From CAXQZU01 sp964228555 (lineage in GTDB: Bacteria; Planctomycetota; PLA2; JAEUHO01), in assembly GCA_964228555.1 (NCBI GenBank), contig CAXQZU010000022.1, forward strand, positions 24,074 through 88,073: DNA of 64,000 nt, in the 5' to 3' direction. The notes beneath the pieces were generated by a model. The model searched no databases and was not told the origin of the DNA. It saw only the letters and a program-made list of their open reading frames with translations. Shown in pieces: positions 7,519 to 15,388 of the stretch. The stretch's first letter is position 1, and each line of letters starts with the position of its first letter. A program made the translations under genes and the position numbers.

Positions 7519-9846
7519 CTAGTCCAGCAGGGCGCGCGCCGCGGCCTGCAGCTGGGCAGGGGCCAGCCGGTCCAGCTGGGCCAGCACCAGGCGCGTGCGG
7601 TCCACCTGCGGATACCGGCCTGCGTCTGCAGCCACGTGCGCCACGAGGCGCGCCAGCGCATCGCGGTAGCCCAGGCTGTGCGGGTCGGCATCGCGCTCCT
7701 CGGCCGGCAGCCGCTCGACCATCTCCGCGAGCACGAGGTAGGGATGCGGCGAGGCCGCCAGCGCCCACAGCTGGGCGCGGCGCTCCAGCGCAGCCTCGAA
7801 GCGTGTCGCGGAGAGTCCCTCGCGCGCCAGCAGCCGCACCGTGGACGGCAGTCCCTGCCACAGGGGCAGGTGACGCCGCAGGTCCAGCACGTGCCCTTCC
7901 TCGTGCACGGCGAGGGTGGCGAGGCCTGCCCAGCGCTCGTGGGGCGAGGCCCGCTGGTGGGCTGCGAGCAGGCGCAGCCGCACCGCGCCCGGGTCGTCCA
8001 GCGCAGCAAGGCCTCGCGGACCGTCGGCCGCCGGCAAGGGCATGGCGGACGCGGCCTCCACCAGCGAGGGATCCCGGCGCAAGGCGGCAAGGGCCTCGTG
8101 CTGGGCCTCCAGCGCGGCATCGGCGTCCAGCCACAACCCGTCAGGCAGGCAGGCGCCCGCCAGGCCGCCACCCTGCGCATCGACAAACGAGCGCAGGCCG
8201 CGGTCGTAGCCCAGCGCGAGGTCGTGCTGCAGGGCCTGTCCGCGCACGGTCACCGGTGCTGCGGGAACCAGCGCCGCCAGCGAGAACACGATGGCCTCCA
8301 CGGGACCGTCGCTGCGCTGGCCCAGCACGAGGTAGCGCCCGTAGGCGCGGAAGTGCTGGACCAGCGGGGCTTCTGAGTGCACGCGGTGGTCCAGCCACGC
8401 GCCCACGAGTCCCACCTCCCGCAGGCCCGCACCCGGCACGGAGAGTCGCTGGGCTTCCTCGGGCACCAGGTGCTGGGCCGCCGCTGCGGCCATGCGCGCC
8501 AGCACGCGCGCCAGCGAGGCCCCCTGCGGGCGGCCCTGCGCGACCTGGTGGCCCGCACGGTAGCCCGTCTCCACTTCCTCGCGCAGCACCCGCTCGAAGG
8601 CCTGCTGGCCCTCCACGCGCCGGGCCAGCGCGCGCGCACCCGGTGTGTCCACGCAGGCCAGCACGTGCTGTGCGTCGGGGAGTGCCCCCACCGCGACCAG
8701 CGCCGCGGCCAGTGCCTCGACCGCCGCGGGCGGCGCCTGCGGGCCGGGTGCCGCCTCCACCGCCCGTCGCAGATCCTGCCAGCGCGCGCGCAGCAGGCTG
8801 TCGCCCCGCTCGCGGGCGGCGGCCGGCGAGGCGGCCTCGATGGCCTCGACCACCTCGGTCCAGCGCCCCGCCTGCGCCAGCAGGTGGCGTCGCTCGCGCT
8901 CCAGCGGCACCGGCCTCGCACCGGCGGCCAGGGCACGATCCAGCGCTGCCAGCGCACCCGCGCGGTCATCCTGCGCCAGCAGCAGCCGGGCACGCAGCGC
9001 CTCCGCCTCCGGGTTGCGGCGGTCCAGCACGGCCCCGATCGCGGCCCACTCCCCGGCGGGCACGACGGCGCCCTCCTCGCGCACGAGGTCGGCCAGCCGA
9101 CGGGCCAGCGCCTCCGAGCGCGGCGCGAGCGCGAGCGCACGGCGCAGGGCATCGCGCGCCGGGAGCACGCGACCCAGCCTGCGCAGCACTTCCGCCTCCA
9201 AGGAGGGCCCGCGCGCGTCCTGCGGGTCCTCTCGCACCACCTCGGCCGCCAGCGCGAGGGCCTGCGGCAAGCGACCGAGGTGCACACAGGCGCGCGCCGA
9301 GAGCAGCCACGCCTCCACCCGCACGAAGGGGGAGGCTGCCCCGCCCAGCGCCCGAGCCTCGCCCAGCAGCTCGGCGTGCTCGCCCAGCCGTGCCAGCACG
9401 TGCAACAGCGCCAGCCTCAACCACGGGCTGCGGTCGCGCCTCGAGGCCACGCGCAGCCGGTCCCGTTCCGTCGCGGCATCAGGCGCCAGCAAGGCTTCCA
9501 GGGCCGCCCGCAGCCCCCCCGAGGGCAGGGCCTGCAGGCGCGCCAGGACCTCGCCGCGGCCCCGCACCAGCGGGGCGACCTGCGTCCACAGCCAGGCCAC
9601 CTCGGCGGGGCCCTGCGCAGGGTCCCCCTCGGCCTCGAGGCAGCGCACGGCCCCCCCCACATCGTGGGCCCGGAGCAGGGCCCGCGCCTCGGCTGCCTGC
9701 CGGACAGTCGGGCCCGCCCCGCGCACCGGCCCGGGGAGCGCGGGGGGCTCGGCACCGGCCACGGCGGCGGCACCCGCAAGGCCGGGCACACCCCCGCAGA
9801 GGGCCACCAGCAGCACGAGGACGGCCTGGCAGGCGGATCGGACCAC
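7519..9846 (-). CDS. exported TPR-rich protein with HExxH (gluzincin-like) motif
   Basis: A 775-residue protein. A signal peptide covers the first 25 or so residues (hydrophobic VLVLLVAL core, LAGAAAVAGA cleavage region). Alanine-leucine-rich TPR-like helices fill roughly residues 50-400. Near the C-terminus is HEEGH at 648-652, preceded by the strand LATLAV, with Glu residues 33-35 further on that could be the third zinc ligand. That arrangement fits zinc metallopeptidases of the gluzincin group, but the family was not identified and activity is inference. The GTG at 9846 has a TAGGCT hexamer exactly 6 bases upstream. The propeller-PDZ gene follows after 29 bases, so both probably act together in the periplasm. 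Confidence 0.75.
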   Translation of the reverse strand: MVRSACQAVLVLLVALCGGVPGLAGAAAVAGAEPPALPGPVRGAGPTVRQAAEARALLRAHDVGGAVRCLEAEGDPAQGPAEVAWLWTQVAPLVRGRGEVLARLQALPSGGLRAALEALLAPDAATERDRLRVASRRDRSPWLRLALLHVLARLGEHAELLGEARALGGAASPFVRVEAWLLSARACVHLGRLPQALALAAEVVREDPQDARGPSLEAEVLRRLGRVLPARDALRRALALAPRSEALARRLADLVREEGAVVPAGEWAAIGAVLDRRNPEAEALRARLLLAQDDRAGALAALDRALAAGARPVPLERERRHLLAQAGRWTEVVEAIEAASPAAARERGDSLLRARWQDLRRAVEAAPGPQAPPAAVEALAAALVAVGALPDAQHVLACVDTPGARALARRVEGQQAFERVLREEVETGYRAGHQVAQGRPQGASLARVLARMAAAAAQHLVPEEAQRLSVPGAGLREVGLVGAWLDHRVHSEAPLVQHFRAYGRYLVLGQRSDGPVEAIVFSLAALVPAAPVTVRGQALQHDLALGYDRGLRSFVDAQGGGLAGACLPDGLWLDADAALEAQHEALAALRRDPSLVEAASAMPLPAADGPRGLAALDDPGAVRLRLLAAHQRASPHERWAGLATLAVHEEGHVLDLRRHLPLWQGLPSTVRLLAREGLSATRFEAALERRAQLWALAASPHPYLVLAEMVERLPAEERDADPHSLGYRDALARLVAHVAADAGRYPQVDRTRLVLAQLDRLAPAQLQAAARALLD

Positions 9847-9852
9847 CAGGCC

Positions 9853-9858
9853 AGCCTA
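9853..9858 (-). promoter_or_regulatory. -10-like hexamer for the HExxH TPR gene
   Basis: TAGGCT on the minus strand with 6 bases to the GTG at 9846. It faces the divergent small SOS-type ORF. Confidence 0.5.
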
Positions 9859-9912
9859 CGGGGTGCGGCCCACCCGGACGGCACCCCCCCTCCCTGGGTC
9901 GCGCCCTCTTGC

Positions 9913-9927
9913 GTTCGCAATCCGTTC
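9913..9927 (+). promoter_or_regulatory. LexA-type operator GTTC-N7-GTTC
   Basis: GTTCGCAATCCGTTC matches the direct-repeat SOS box known from Alphaproteobacteria. It lies between a possible -35 (TTGCGT, 9909-9914) and the -10 (TAGGTT) of the small ORF at 9944, a classic repressor position. A third GTTC occurs at 9937. lexA itself lies 420 bases downstream on the same strand. A second box with the same half-sites lies at 46359-46373. Confidence 0.65.
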
Positions 9928-9930
9928 GGT

Positions 9931-9936
9931 TAGGTT
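9931..9936 (+). promoter_or_regulatory. -10-like hexamer for the small SOS-type ORF
   Basis: TAGGTT is followed by 7 bases and then the ATG at 9944. TTGCGT at 9909-9914 gives a 16-base spacer. The transcript would be nearly leaderless, and no ribosome-binding site is seen. Confidence 0.5.
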
Positions 9937-9943
9937 GTTCGTC

Positions 9944-10087
9944 ATGAGCAACATCACCCTGACAAGCCTGTACTCCCGCACCGTGGTTCGCCACTCCCGA
10001 GACGAGCGTGCCCGCCTCCTGCCCCGGGGCGAGGCCGGCTTCCTGCTCCTGCTCGTGGCGGCGATGGCCCTGGCGCTGTTCGCCTAG
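9944..10087 (+). CDS. small membrane protein, probable SOS-induced (47 aa)
   Basis: A 47-codon ORF beginning MSNITLTSLYSRTVV. It has an Arg/Glu-rich middle and ends in a strongly hydrophobic stretch, GFLLLLVAAMALALFA, that reads as one C-terminal membrane helix. Support for it being real: a LexA-type box and a -10 hexamer sit immediately upstream, and the stop codon runs straight into a perfect 8-bp hairpin with a UUCG loop. lexA also follows on the same strand. Small single-helix proteins induced by SOS commonly block cell division (Caulobacter SidA, for example), so a division-inhibitor role is a reasonable guess. No sequence homology to such proteins is claimed. Confidence 0.6.
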   Translation: MSNITLTSLYSRTVVRHSRDERARLLPRGEAGFLLLLVAAMALALFA

Positions 10088-10106
10088 GCCGCCCTTCGGG
10101 GCGGCC
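10087..10106 (+). terminator. UUCG hairpin after the small ORF
   Basis: A perfect 8-bp stem GGCCGCCC / GGGCGGCC closes a TTCG loop and starts on the last base of the stop codon. No T-run follows, so it may be an attenuator that lets some transcripts continue to lexA. Confidence 0.6.
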
Positions 10107-10247
10107 TCCCGAGCCCGCCGGCTGCCCGACGGCCAGCCCCGGGGGACGGGCTCCCCCCCGGCGAAGGCGCCGCCACGCGGCCAGCACGACAGCCCACGCC
10201 GCGCAAGGCCAACCGCGCAGCGTCCCTCCACCCCTGCTTCGCCCGCC

Positions 10248-10286
10248 CCATCCACCGTCTCCATCCACCCTCTCCATCCACCCCCG
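10248..10286. repeat. three tandem 13-bp repeats upstream of lexA
   Basis: Units CCATCCACCGTCT, CCATCCACCCTCT and CCATCCACCCCCG follow one another exactly, ending 64 bases before the lexA start. No function is evident. The rest of the 10107-10350 interval is GC-rich and holds no other gene. Confidence 0.8.
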
Positions 10287-10350
10287 AACAAAGCCAAAAG
10301 GTAGGCGGCCGTTCGGCCGATCCAGCCTCGTAGCCGCAGGAGCCCGCACC

Positions 10351-10956
10351 GTGAACTACACCCCCAAGCAGCTGCAGATCATGAACTTCCTGCGGGACTA
10401 CCGCCGGACGCACGGCACCTCGCCCACGCTGGAGGAGATCGGCGAGCAGATGGGCGTGCACCGGGTGACGGTGCACCAGCATGTCACGTCGCTGGAGAAG
10501 AAGGGCGCCATCCGCAAGCTGCCGCAGCGCTCGCGGTCGATCGAGATCCTCGACCGGAACTACCTGCCCGAGGCCACCGTGCCGGTGCTGGGCCGCATCG
10601 CGGCCGGCCGGCCCATCGAGGCCATGGAAGACAGCGAGCACTACACGCTCGAGGAGCTGCTGCCGATCGCGCCGGGCCAGGACACCTACATCCTGCGCGT
10701 GGTGGGCCAGTCCATGATCGGCGACCACATCGCAGACGGCGACCTGGTGATGGTCGAGCGCACCCATCCCGGCCGCGAGGGCGAGATCGTGGTGGCCGTG
10801 GTGGACAACGAGGCCACCCTCAAGCGCATGTACCGCGAGCCGGACGGCAGCGTGCGCCTGCAGCCCAGCAACGCCACCATGAGCCCCATCTACGTGCGCC
10901 CGCCCCAGCAGCTGGACATCCGCGGCGTGGTGCGTGGCGTGCTGCGCCGCTACTAG
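10351..10956 (+). CDS. lexA: SOS repressor LexA
   Basis: LexA represses DNA-damage genes and cleaves itself when bound to RecA filaments. The 201-residue protein starts at GTG with AGGAG 8 bases before it. The winged helix-turn-helix occupies residues 1-65 (YTPKQLQIMNFLRDY, TLEEIGEQMGVHRVTVHQHV). The self-cleavage bond is Ala85-Gly86 in RIAAGRP. The catalytic dyad is Ser121 (GQSMIGDHIADGD) and Lys158 (NEATLKRMY). No GTTC-N7-GTTC box lies directly in front of it. Autoregulation could work through the box at 9913 if transcription reads through the hairpin after the small ORF. It ends 21 bases before the convergent protease gene. Confidence 0.97.
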   Translation: MNYTPKQLQIMNFLRDYRRTHGTSPTLEEIGEQMGVHRVTVHQHVTSLEKKGAIRKLPQRSRSIEILDRNYLPEATVPVLGRIAAGRPIEAMEDSEHYTLEELLPIAPGQDTYILRVVGQSMIGDHIADGDLVMVERTHPGREGEIVVAVVDNEATLKRMYREPDGSVRLQPSNATMSPIYVRPPQQLDIRGVVRGVLRRY

Positions 10957-10971
10957 TCGCGCCGCCCGCCG

Positions 10972-10987
10972 GCTGCGCTAGCGCAGC
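10972..10987. terminator. palindrome between convergent lexA and htrA-like gene
   Basis: GCTGCGCTAGCGCAGC is a perfect 16-base palindrome overlapping the last codons of the protease gene, 15 bases after the lexA stop. It could end transcription from both sides, but it lacks a T-run. Confidence 0.35.
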
Positions 10988-11955
10988 ACGGCCCTCTTGC
11001 GCAGCACCACGCGTGGCTGGGCTCCGGCCGGGGCGGACTGCACCATCAAGTCCACCGCCTCTCCGGCACGCCGCCCCCACAGGGCCCGTTCCACGTCAGC
11101 GGCCGAGGCCACGCGCTGGCCCGCCACCTCGAGCAGCACCTCGCCGGGCAGCACGCCCGCTGCGGCCGCGGGCCCGCCTGGGTCCACCGCGGCCACTTCC
11201 AGCAGGCCGGGCCGCTCGCGGACGGAGAGGCCCAGCGAGGGACGGGCAGGCCCGGCCCCACCGCCCCGCAGTCGTCGCACTGCTTCCAGCACGGCCTCCA
11301 CCGGCGTGGCCAGCGAGATGCCCTGGAAGCCGCCCGCACGGGTCATGATCTGGGTCACCATGCCCAGCACGCGTCCGTTCGTGTCCAGCAAGGGGCCGCC
11401 TGAGTTGCCGAGGTTGGCCGCTGCATCCGCCTGGATGAAGTCCTCGTAGGCGCTGGGCTGGGCCGCCACGCCGCGGCGGTGGAGGCCGCTGACGATGCCT
11501 GCCGACCACGAGCGCTCCAGGCCGTAGGGGCTGCCGCAGGCCAGCACCCACATGCCTGGCGCAAGGTCGCGCGTGCTGCCGGCGGCCAAGGGCACGAGGC
11601 CCGTGAGCGGGGCCTTGAGCAGGGCCACGTCCACGCGCGGATCGGTGGCGACCACCTCGGCCTCCACGGGTGCCCGGCCGGCCAGCCCCACCAGCACGCG
11701 CTTGGCCCCGGCCAGCACGTGGGCGCTGGAGACGATCCATCCGTCGCCCTCGAGCACCCACCCGCTGCCGACGGCGTCATCGCGGGAACGCCCCGCCACC
11801 TGCGTGCTCACGTGCACCACCGAGGCCTCGGCGGACACGATGGCCGCGCGGAAGTCGGCGGGCCCGGAGGCGCTCGCTGGCGCCGGATCGGCCCCGAGCC
11901 GGCCAAGGCACCAGCCCAGCGCGAGCACGAGGGGCAGGACGACGATGGGACGCAT
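10978..11955 (-). CDS. HtrA/DegP-like periplasmic serine protease with one PDZ domain
   Basis: A 325-residue trypsin-fold protease anchored or exported by an N-terminal hydrophobic segment (VVLPLVLALGWCLG). The catalytic triad is intact: His79 (SSAHVLAG), Asp109 (DPRVDVALLK) and Ser185 (GNSGGPLL). The oxyanion region SYED-like segment FIQADAAANLGNSGGP is typical. A single PDZ domain occupies about residues 230-310 (GGPAAAAGVLPGEVLLEV). ATG at 11955 is preceded by GGAGG. It is the last gene of the kinase-regulator operon (29-base gap), so the pair may control its own protease in an envelope-stress circuit. DegS-like sensing versus DegP-like degradation cannot be separated from sequence alone. 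Confidence 0.92.
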   Translation of the reverse strand: MRPIVVLPLVLALGWCLGRLGADPAPASASGPADFRAAIVSAEASVVHVSTQVAGRSRDDAVGSGWVLEGDGWIVSSAHVLAGAKRVLVGLAGRAPVEAEVVATDPRVDVALLKAPLTGLVPLAAGSTRDLAPGMWVLACGSPYGLERSWSAGIVSGLHRRGVAAQPSAYEDFIQADAAANLGNSGGPLLDTNGRVLGMVTQIMTRAGGFQGISLATPVEAVLEAVRRLRGGGAGPARPSLGLSVRERPGLLEVAAVDPGGPAAAAGVLPGEVLLEVAGQRVASAADVERALWGRRAGEAVDLMVQSAPAGAQPRVVLRKRAVLR

Positions 11956-11984
11956 GGCAGCCTCCAGCGCGGGGAGGCGGCATC

Positions 11985-13391
11985 CTACGGGCGAGCCACC
12001 TGGCCGGGACCCGGCCCGCGCTCGCCCCCGCCCACGCCGTACTCCTCCAGCTTGCGGTAGAGCGTGCGCAGGCCGATGCCCAGGATGCGCGCAGCGGCGG
12101 TCTTGTTGCCGCCCGTGCGCTGCATCGTGTCGAGGATGATCAGCCGCTCGGCCTCGGGCAGCGGAGTGCCCCGCTTGATGCGCAGCACGTCGGCCGTGTC
12201 GGGCAGGTCCTCCACCCGCTGCTGCCCGCCGACCTCGACGGGCAGCACGGCCCGCGTGACGAGGGGGCCGTCGCTGAGCACCACGGCGGCCTCCACCATG
12301 TTCTCCAGCTCCCGCACGTTGCCCGGCCACTCGTGCTGCTGCAGCAGGGCCAGCGCCTCGGGCTCGAAGCCGCGCACGTCGCGGCCGTGCCGCCCGGCAT
12401 ACAGCGCGCGGAAGTGCTCGGCCAGCGCCGGGATGTCGCCGCGGCGCTCGCGCAGCGCCGGCATGCGCACCGTCACCACCTTGAGCCGGAAGTAGAAGTC
12501 CTCGCGCAGCTCGCCCTTGCGCACCTTTGCGTCGAGGTCTGCATTCGTGGCGGCGACGAGGCGCACGTCCACCTGCCGAGGCTTGTTCTCGCCCAGGCGC
12601 TCCACCTCGCGGTTCTGCAGCACGCGCAGCAGCTTCACCTGCGTGTGCAGCGGCACCTCGCCCACCTCGTCGAGGAACAGGGTGCCCCCGTGCGCAGCCT
12701 CGAAGCGCCCGGCGCGTTCCGCCGCAGCGCCCGTGAAGGCGCCCCTGGCGTGCCCGAACAGCTCGGCCTCCAGCAGGCCCTCGGGCAGCGCGGCGCAGTG
12801 GACCTTCACGAAGGGCCCGCGGGCCCTCGGGCTGGCCTTGTGCACGGCCTCGGCCACCAGTTCCTTGCCGGTGCCCGACTCGCCCAGGATCAGCACGGTG
12901 GCGTTGGTGGGCGCGGCCTTGCCCACCATGCGGAACACCTCCCGCAGGGCGGGGGCGCTGCCCACGAAGCCGGGGGGCAGCCCCTCGGCGCTCAGTCCCG
13001 CACGCCACGCGGCGCTCACCGGGGCCTGCTGGCGCGCAGCCAGCGCCGAGGCCACGAGGCTGCGCAGGCGGCGCACGTCGAGCGGCTTCTCCACGAAGTC
13101 GTAGGCGCCGTCGCGCATGGCGCGCACGGCGCGCTCGACGCTGCCGTAGGCAGTCATCACGATCACGGGCGCCTCGGGCTGCGCGGCCTTGGCGGCGCGC
13201 AGCAGGTCGAGGCCGTCACCCTCGCCGGGCAACACCACGTCCGTGAGCAGCAGGTCGAAGGGCGCCGCCGCGATGGCGGCACGGGCGCTGGCCATGTCCT
13301 CGGCCAGCCGCACCTCGTGCTCGCCGGAGAACACCTCGCCCAGCGCCTCGCGCGCGTTCTTCTCGTCCTCCACGACCAGCAGGCGCGCCAT
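11985..13391 (-). CDS. NtrC-family sigma-54-dependent response regulator
   Basis: A 468-residue activator of sigma-54 RNA polymerase. The receiver domain (1-120) has phospho-acceptor Asp51 (LLLTDVVLPG) and Lys102 (EKPLD). The AAA+ domain (about 143-380) has Walker A GESGTGKE (170-177), the sigma-54 contact loop GAFTGA (217-222) and Walker B LFLDE (241-242). The C-terminal Fis-type helix-turn-helix is GGNKTAAARILGIGLRTLYRKL. All key residues are canonical, in contrast to the degenerate relative at 34802-36844. AGGAGGAG precedes the ATG. It sits 8 bases after its cognate kinase gene. Its targets are unknown; nothing links it to nitrogen metabolism. Confidence 0.95.
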   Translation of the reverse strand: MARLLVVEDEKNAREALGEVFSGEHEVRLAEDMASARAAIAAAPFDLLLTDVVLPGEGDGLDLLRAAKAAQPEAPVIVMTAYGSVERAVRAMRDGAYDFVEKPLDVRRLRSLVASALAARQQAPVSAAWRAGLSAEGLPPGFVGSAPALREVFRMVGKAAPTNATVLILGESGTGKELVAEAVHKASPRARGPFVKVHCAALPEGLLEAELFGHARGAFTGAAAERAGRFEAAHGGTLFLDEVGEVPLHTQVKLLRVLQNREVERLGENKPRQVDVRLVAATNADLDAKVRKGELREDFYFRLKVVTVRMPALRERRGDIPALAEHFRALYAGRHGRDVRGFEPEALALLQQHEWPGNVRELENMVEAAVVLSDGPLVTRAVLPVEVGGQQRVEDLPDTADVLRIKRGTPLPEAERLIILDTMQRTGGNKTAAARILGIGLRTLYRKLEEYGVGGGERGPGPGQVARP

Positions 13392-13399
13392 GGCTCCTC

Positions 13400-14521
13400 C
13401 TAGGCCCGGGCCGGGCCGGTGTCGGTGCCGGCCAGCGGGAGGTGGATGACGAAGCGCGCGCCCCCGCCCGGCCGCTCGAGGACCTCGATCTCGCCCCCGT
13501 GGCTCTCGACGGCCCGGCGCGCGAGCGGGAGGCCCAAGCCTGTGCCCCCCCGCTTGCGGGTGAAGAACAGCTCGAACACGCGCTTGCGGTCGGCCGGCGC
13601 GATGCCGGGGCCGTTGTCGTCCACCACGATCACCGTGCTGTGCGGATCGTCGCGCGTCTCCACCTCGACACGCCCCGCGGGACCGACGGCCTCCAGCGCG
13701 TTGCGGACCACGTTGTGGACTGCGCGGTCGATGCGTGCGCGATCGACCGGCAGCCGCCGCACGCTGCCGGGCCGGAACACCACCTGCGCGCCCTGGCGCC
13801 GGGCGGTCCCGTCGAGGCGCTCGACCACCGCGGCCACGATGTCGTCCACCCGCTCGGGGGCGAGGTCGGGCGGGCCGCCACGGCTCACCTCCAGCAGGTG
13901 GGCCACCAGCGATTCCATGCGCTGGAGCTCGGCGATCATGGCGTCGGCCTTGGCCGCGATCGCCTCGCGCGGCAGGTCCTCGATGCGTTCCCGCAGCAGC
14001 TGCAGGTTGAGGCTGAGCGCGTTGATCGGGTTGCGGATCTCGTGCGCGATGCCCGCCCCCAGCGCCGCGACGGCCTCGCTGCGTGCCTGCAGGCGGCGAC
14101 GCTCTTCCTCGCGCGCGCTGCGCGTGATGTCCTGCAGCGCCAGCACGGCGCCCAGCACCTGGCCGGACGGGCCGCGCATCGGCCCCAGCGTGGCCCGCAC
14201 CACCCTCTCGCCCAGCGGGTGGCGCGGCAGGTCGCACCGCACGCCCTCGCGCAGGCAGGCATGCAGGGCCAGTCCCCAGTCGAGGTTGGGGTCGGCCGCC
14301 AGCGCCGGCAGCGCGTCCAGCAGCGAACGGCCCACGGCCGCCTCGCGCGGGCCCATCCACGCCGCGAGCGCAGGGTTCCACACCAGCACGCGGCCACTGG
14401 CGTCGGTGGCCGCCACGGCCAGCGGCAGCGCCTCGGCCAGCGCCTCCAGGCGCAGGGCGTAGTCCTCCTCGGGCAGGACGCGCAGCAGCACCTCGCTGTA
14501 GAAGCGGAACCGGGTGGTCAC
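13400..14521 (-). CDS. PAS-domain sensor histidine kinase, NtrB-like
   Basis: A 373-residue kinase for the regulator encoded next to it. A PAS domain lies at about residues 27-135 (AATDASGRVLVWNPALAAWMG). The HisKA domain carries His160 in AHEIRNPINALSLNL. The HATPase domain shows the N box NVVRNALEAV, the G1 box DDNGPGIAP, FFTRKRGGTGLGL, and GGGARFVIHLPL. No transmembrane helix is visible, so it should be cytoplasmic. The GTG at 14521 is preceded by a TAGGAT hexamer at 7 bases, implying a leaderless message that starts the kinase-regulator-protease operon. Confidence 0.95.
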   Translation of the reverse strand: MTTRFRFYSEVLLRVLPEEDYALRLEALAEALPLAVAATDASGRVLVWNPALAAWMGPREAAVGRSLLDALPALAADPNLDWGLALHACLREGVRCDLPRHPLGERVVRATLGPMRGPSGQVLGAVLALQDITRSAREEERRRLQARSEAVAALGAGIAHEIRNPINALSLNLQLLRERIEDLPREAIAAKADAMIAELQRMESLVAHLLEVSRGGPPDLAPERVDDIVAAVVERLDGTARRQGAQVVFRPGSVRRLPVDRARIDRAVHNVVRNALEAVGPAGRVEVETRDDPHSTVIVVDDNGPGIAPADRKRVFELFFTRKRGGTGLGLPLARRAVESHGGEIEVLERPGGGARFVIHLPLAGTDTGPARA

Positions 14522-14528
14522 GCCCGCG

Positions 14529-14534
14529 ATCCTA
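14529..14534 (-). promoter_or_regulatory. -10-like hexamer for the kinase operon
   Basis: TAGGAT on the minus strand, 7 bases before the GTG start at 14521. Confidence 0.5.
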
Positions 14535-14618
14535 CCGCCGCCGCACCGGGCGAGCCCCGCGCGCCCCCCTCGCCCCGGAGCATGCGCGGCCGGCCCGCCG
14601 GCCGACGGCCCCCAGCGG

Positions 14619-14624
14619 TAGCCT
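14619..14624 (+). promoter_or_regulatory. -10-like hexamer for the DUF4239-like gene
   Basis: TAGCCT with 6 bases to the ATG at 14631. It is divergent from the kinase promoter; 109 bases separate the two starts. Confidence 0.5.
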
Positions 14625-14630
14625 GCGCGC

Positions 14631-15353
14631 ATGCCTGCGATCGCCTGGAGCCTGCTCACCCTGCTCTCCGGCGCGCTGGCCTGCCTGCTGGTCACGCGGC
14701 TGGACCGTACGCGCTGGGCCGTGCGCGGCGTCGTGGGGCCCTACTTCGCAGCGCCAGCGCTGCTGTTCGGCTTCTTCACCAGCTCGGCGCTGGGCGACAT
14801 GTGGACGCGCCAGGCGCGTCTCGCCGCGCTCGCCTCCGGCGAGGCCAGTGCGCTGGGCTCCCTGCGCCGCCTCGCGCTCGAGCCCGGGGCAGCCGCTGCG
14901 GGCGTCCCGGCGCTCGTGGACGGCATGGCGGGAGCCGAGGCGCAGGTGGCCTCGGCGCCCGACGACCCGACCCGTGCGGCAGCCGCCAGCGCGGCGGAGG
15001 CTGCGCTCTACGCGACCGCCGTGAAGCCCGGCTGCTTCACGGCCGGCAGCGCCGTGCAGGCACAGTTCCTCGCCTCGCTCGAGCGACTGCGGGACGCACG
15101 CCACGAGCGCCGGCACCTCGGGCACGCGCACGTGCCCACGGCCAAGCTGGTCATGGTGCTGGTGCTGGGCGTGTTCACGCAGCTGGCCATCGCCTGGTGC
15201 CACGCCGGCAACGCACGCGCCACCTGGCTCGGCGTGCTGCTGTTCTCGCTCTCCTTCGCCACGGCCATGCTGGCGCTGGGCGCGGACGGGCGCGCGACAG
15301 CCGGCTCGCAGGGGCTGCCTGCGCAGGCAGCTGCCACCTCCACCGGGCGTTGA
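14631..15353 (+). CDS. DUF4239-like membrane protein
   Basis: A 240-residue integral membrane protein of unknown function. Two hydrophobic segments lie at the N-terminus (about 3-21 and 35-53), then a 100-residue soluble helical region. A second hydrophobic pair lies near the C-terminus (about 163-180 and 195-213). This 2+2 layout, with an FxxSSALGD-like segment after helix 2, resembles DUF4239 (bestrophin-like) proteins, but the assignment rests on topology and is tentative. It stands alone between the kinase operon and rnpA, and its ATG is apparently leaderless. Confidence 0.6.
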   Translation: MPAIAWSLLTLLSGALACLLVTRLDRTRWAVRGVVGPYFAAPALLFGFFTSSALGDMWTRQARLAALASGEASALGSLRRLALEPGAAAAGVPALVDGMAGAEAQVASAPDDPTRAAAASAAEAALYATAVKPGCFTAGSAVQAQFLASLERLRDARHERRHLGHAHVPTAKLVMVLVLGVFTQLAIAWCHAGNARATWLGVLLFSLSFATAMLALGADGRATAGSQGLPAQAAATSTGR

Positions 15354-15376
15354 GCGCGACACGCGGCGCGTGGCGC

Positions 15377-15382
15377 TACCTT
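15377..15382 (+). promoter_or_regulatory. -10-like hexamer for rnpA
   Basis: TACCTT with 6 bases to the rnpA ATG at 15389, indicating a leaderless rnpA-yidD transcript. Confidence 0.5.
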
Positions 15383-15388
15383 GGGGGC

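Noticed and set aside
7490..8134. N-terminal extension of the propeller-PDZ gene
   Set aside because: The frame stays open upstream but overlaps the end of the HExxH gene. The signal-like segment and the promoter hexamer fit GTG 7489.
11982..11987. TAGGAT as a promoter for the HtrA-like gene
   Set aside because: It overlaps the stop codon of the regulator gene and is too far from the start for the leaderless pattern. The protease gene has a GGAGG site and is more simply read from the operon.
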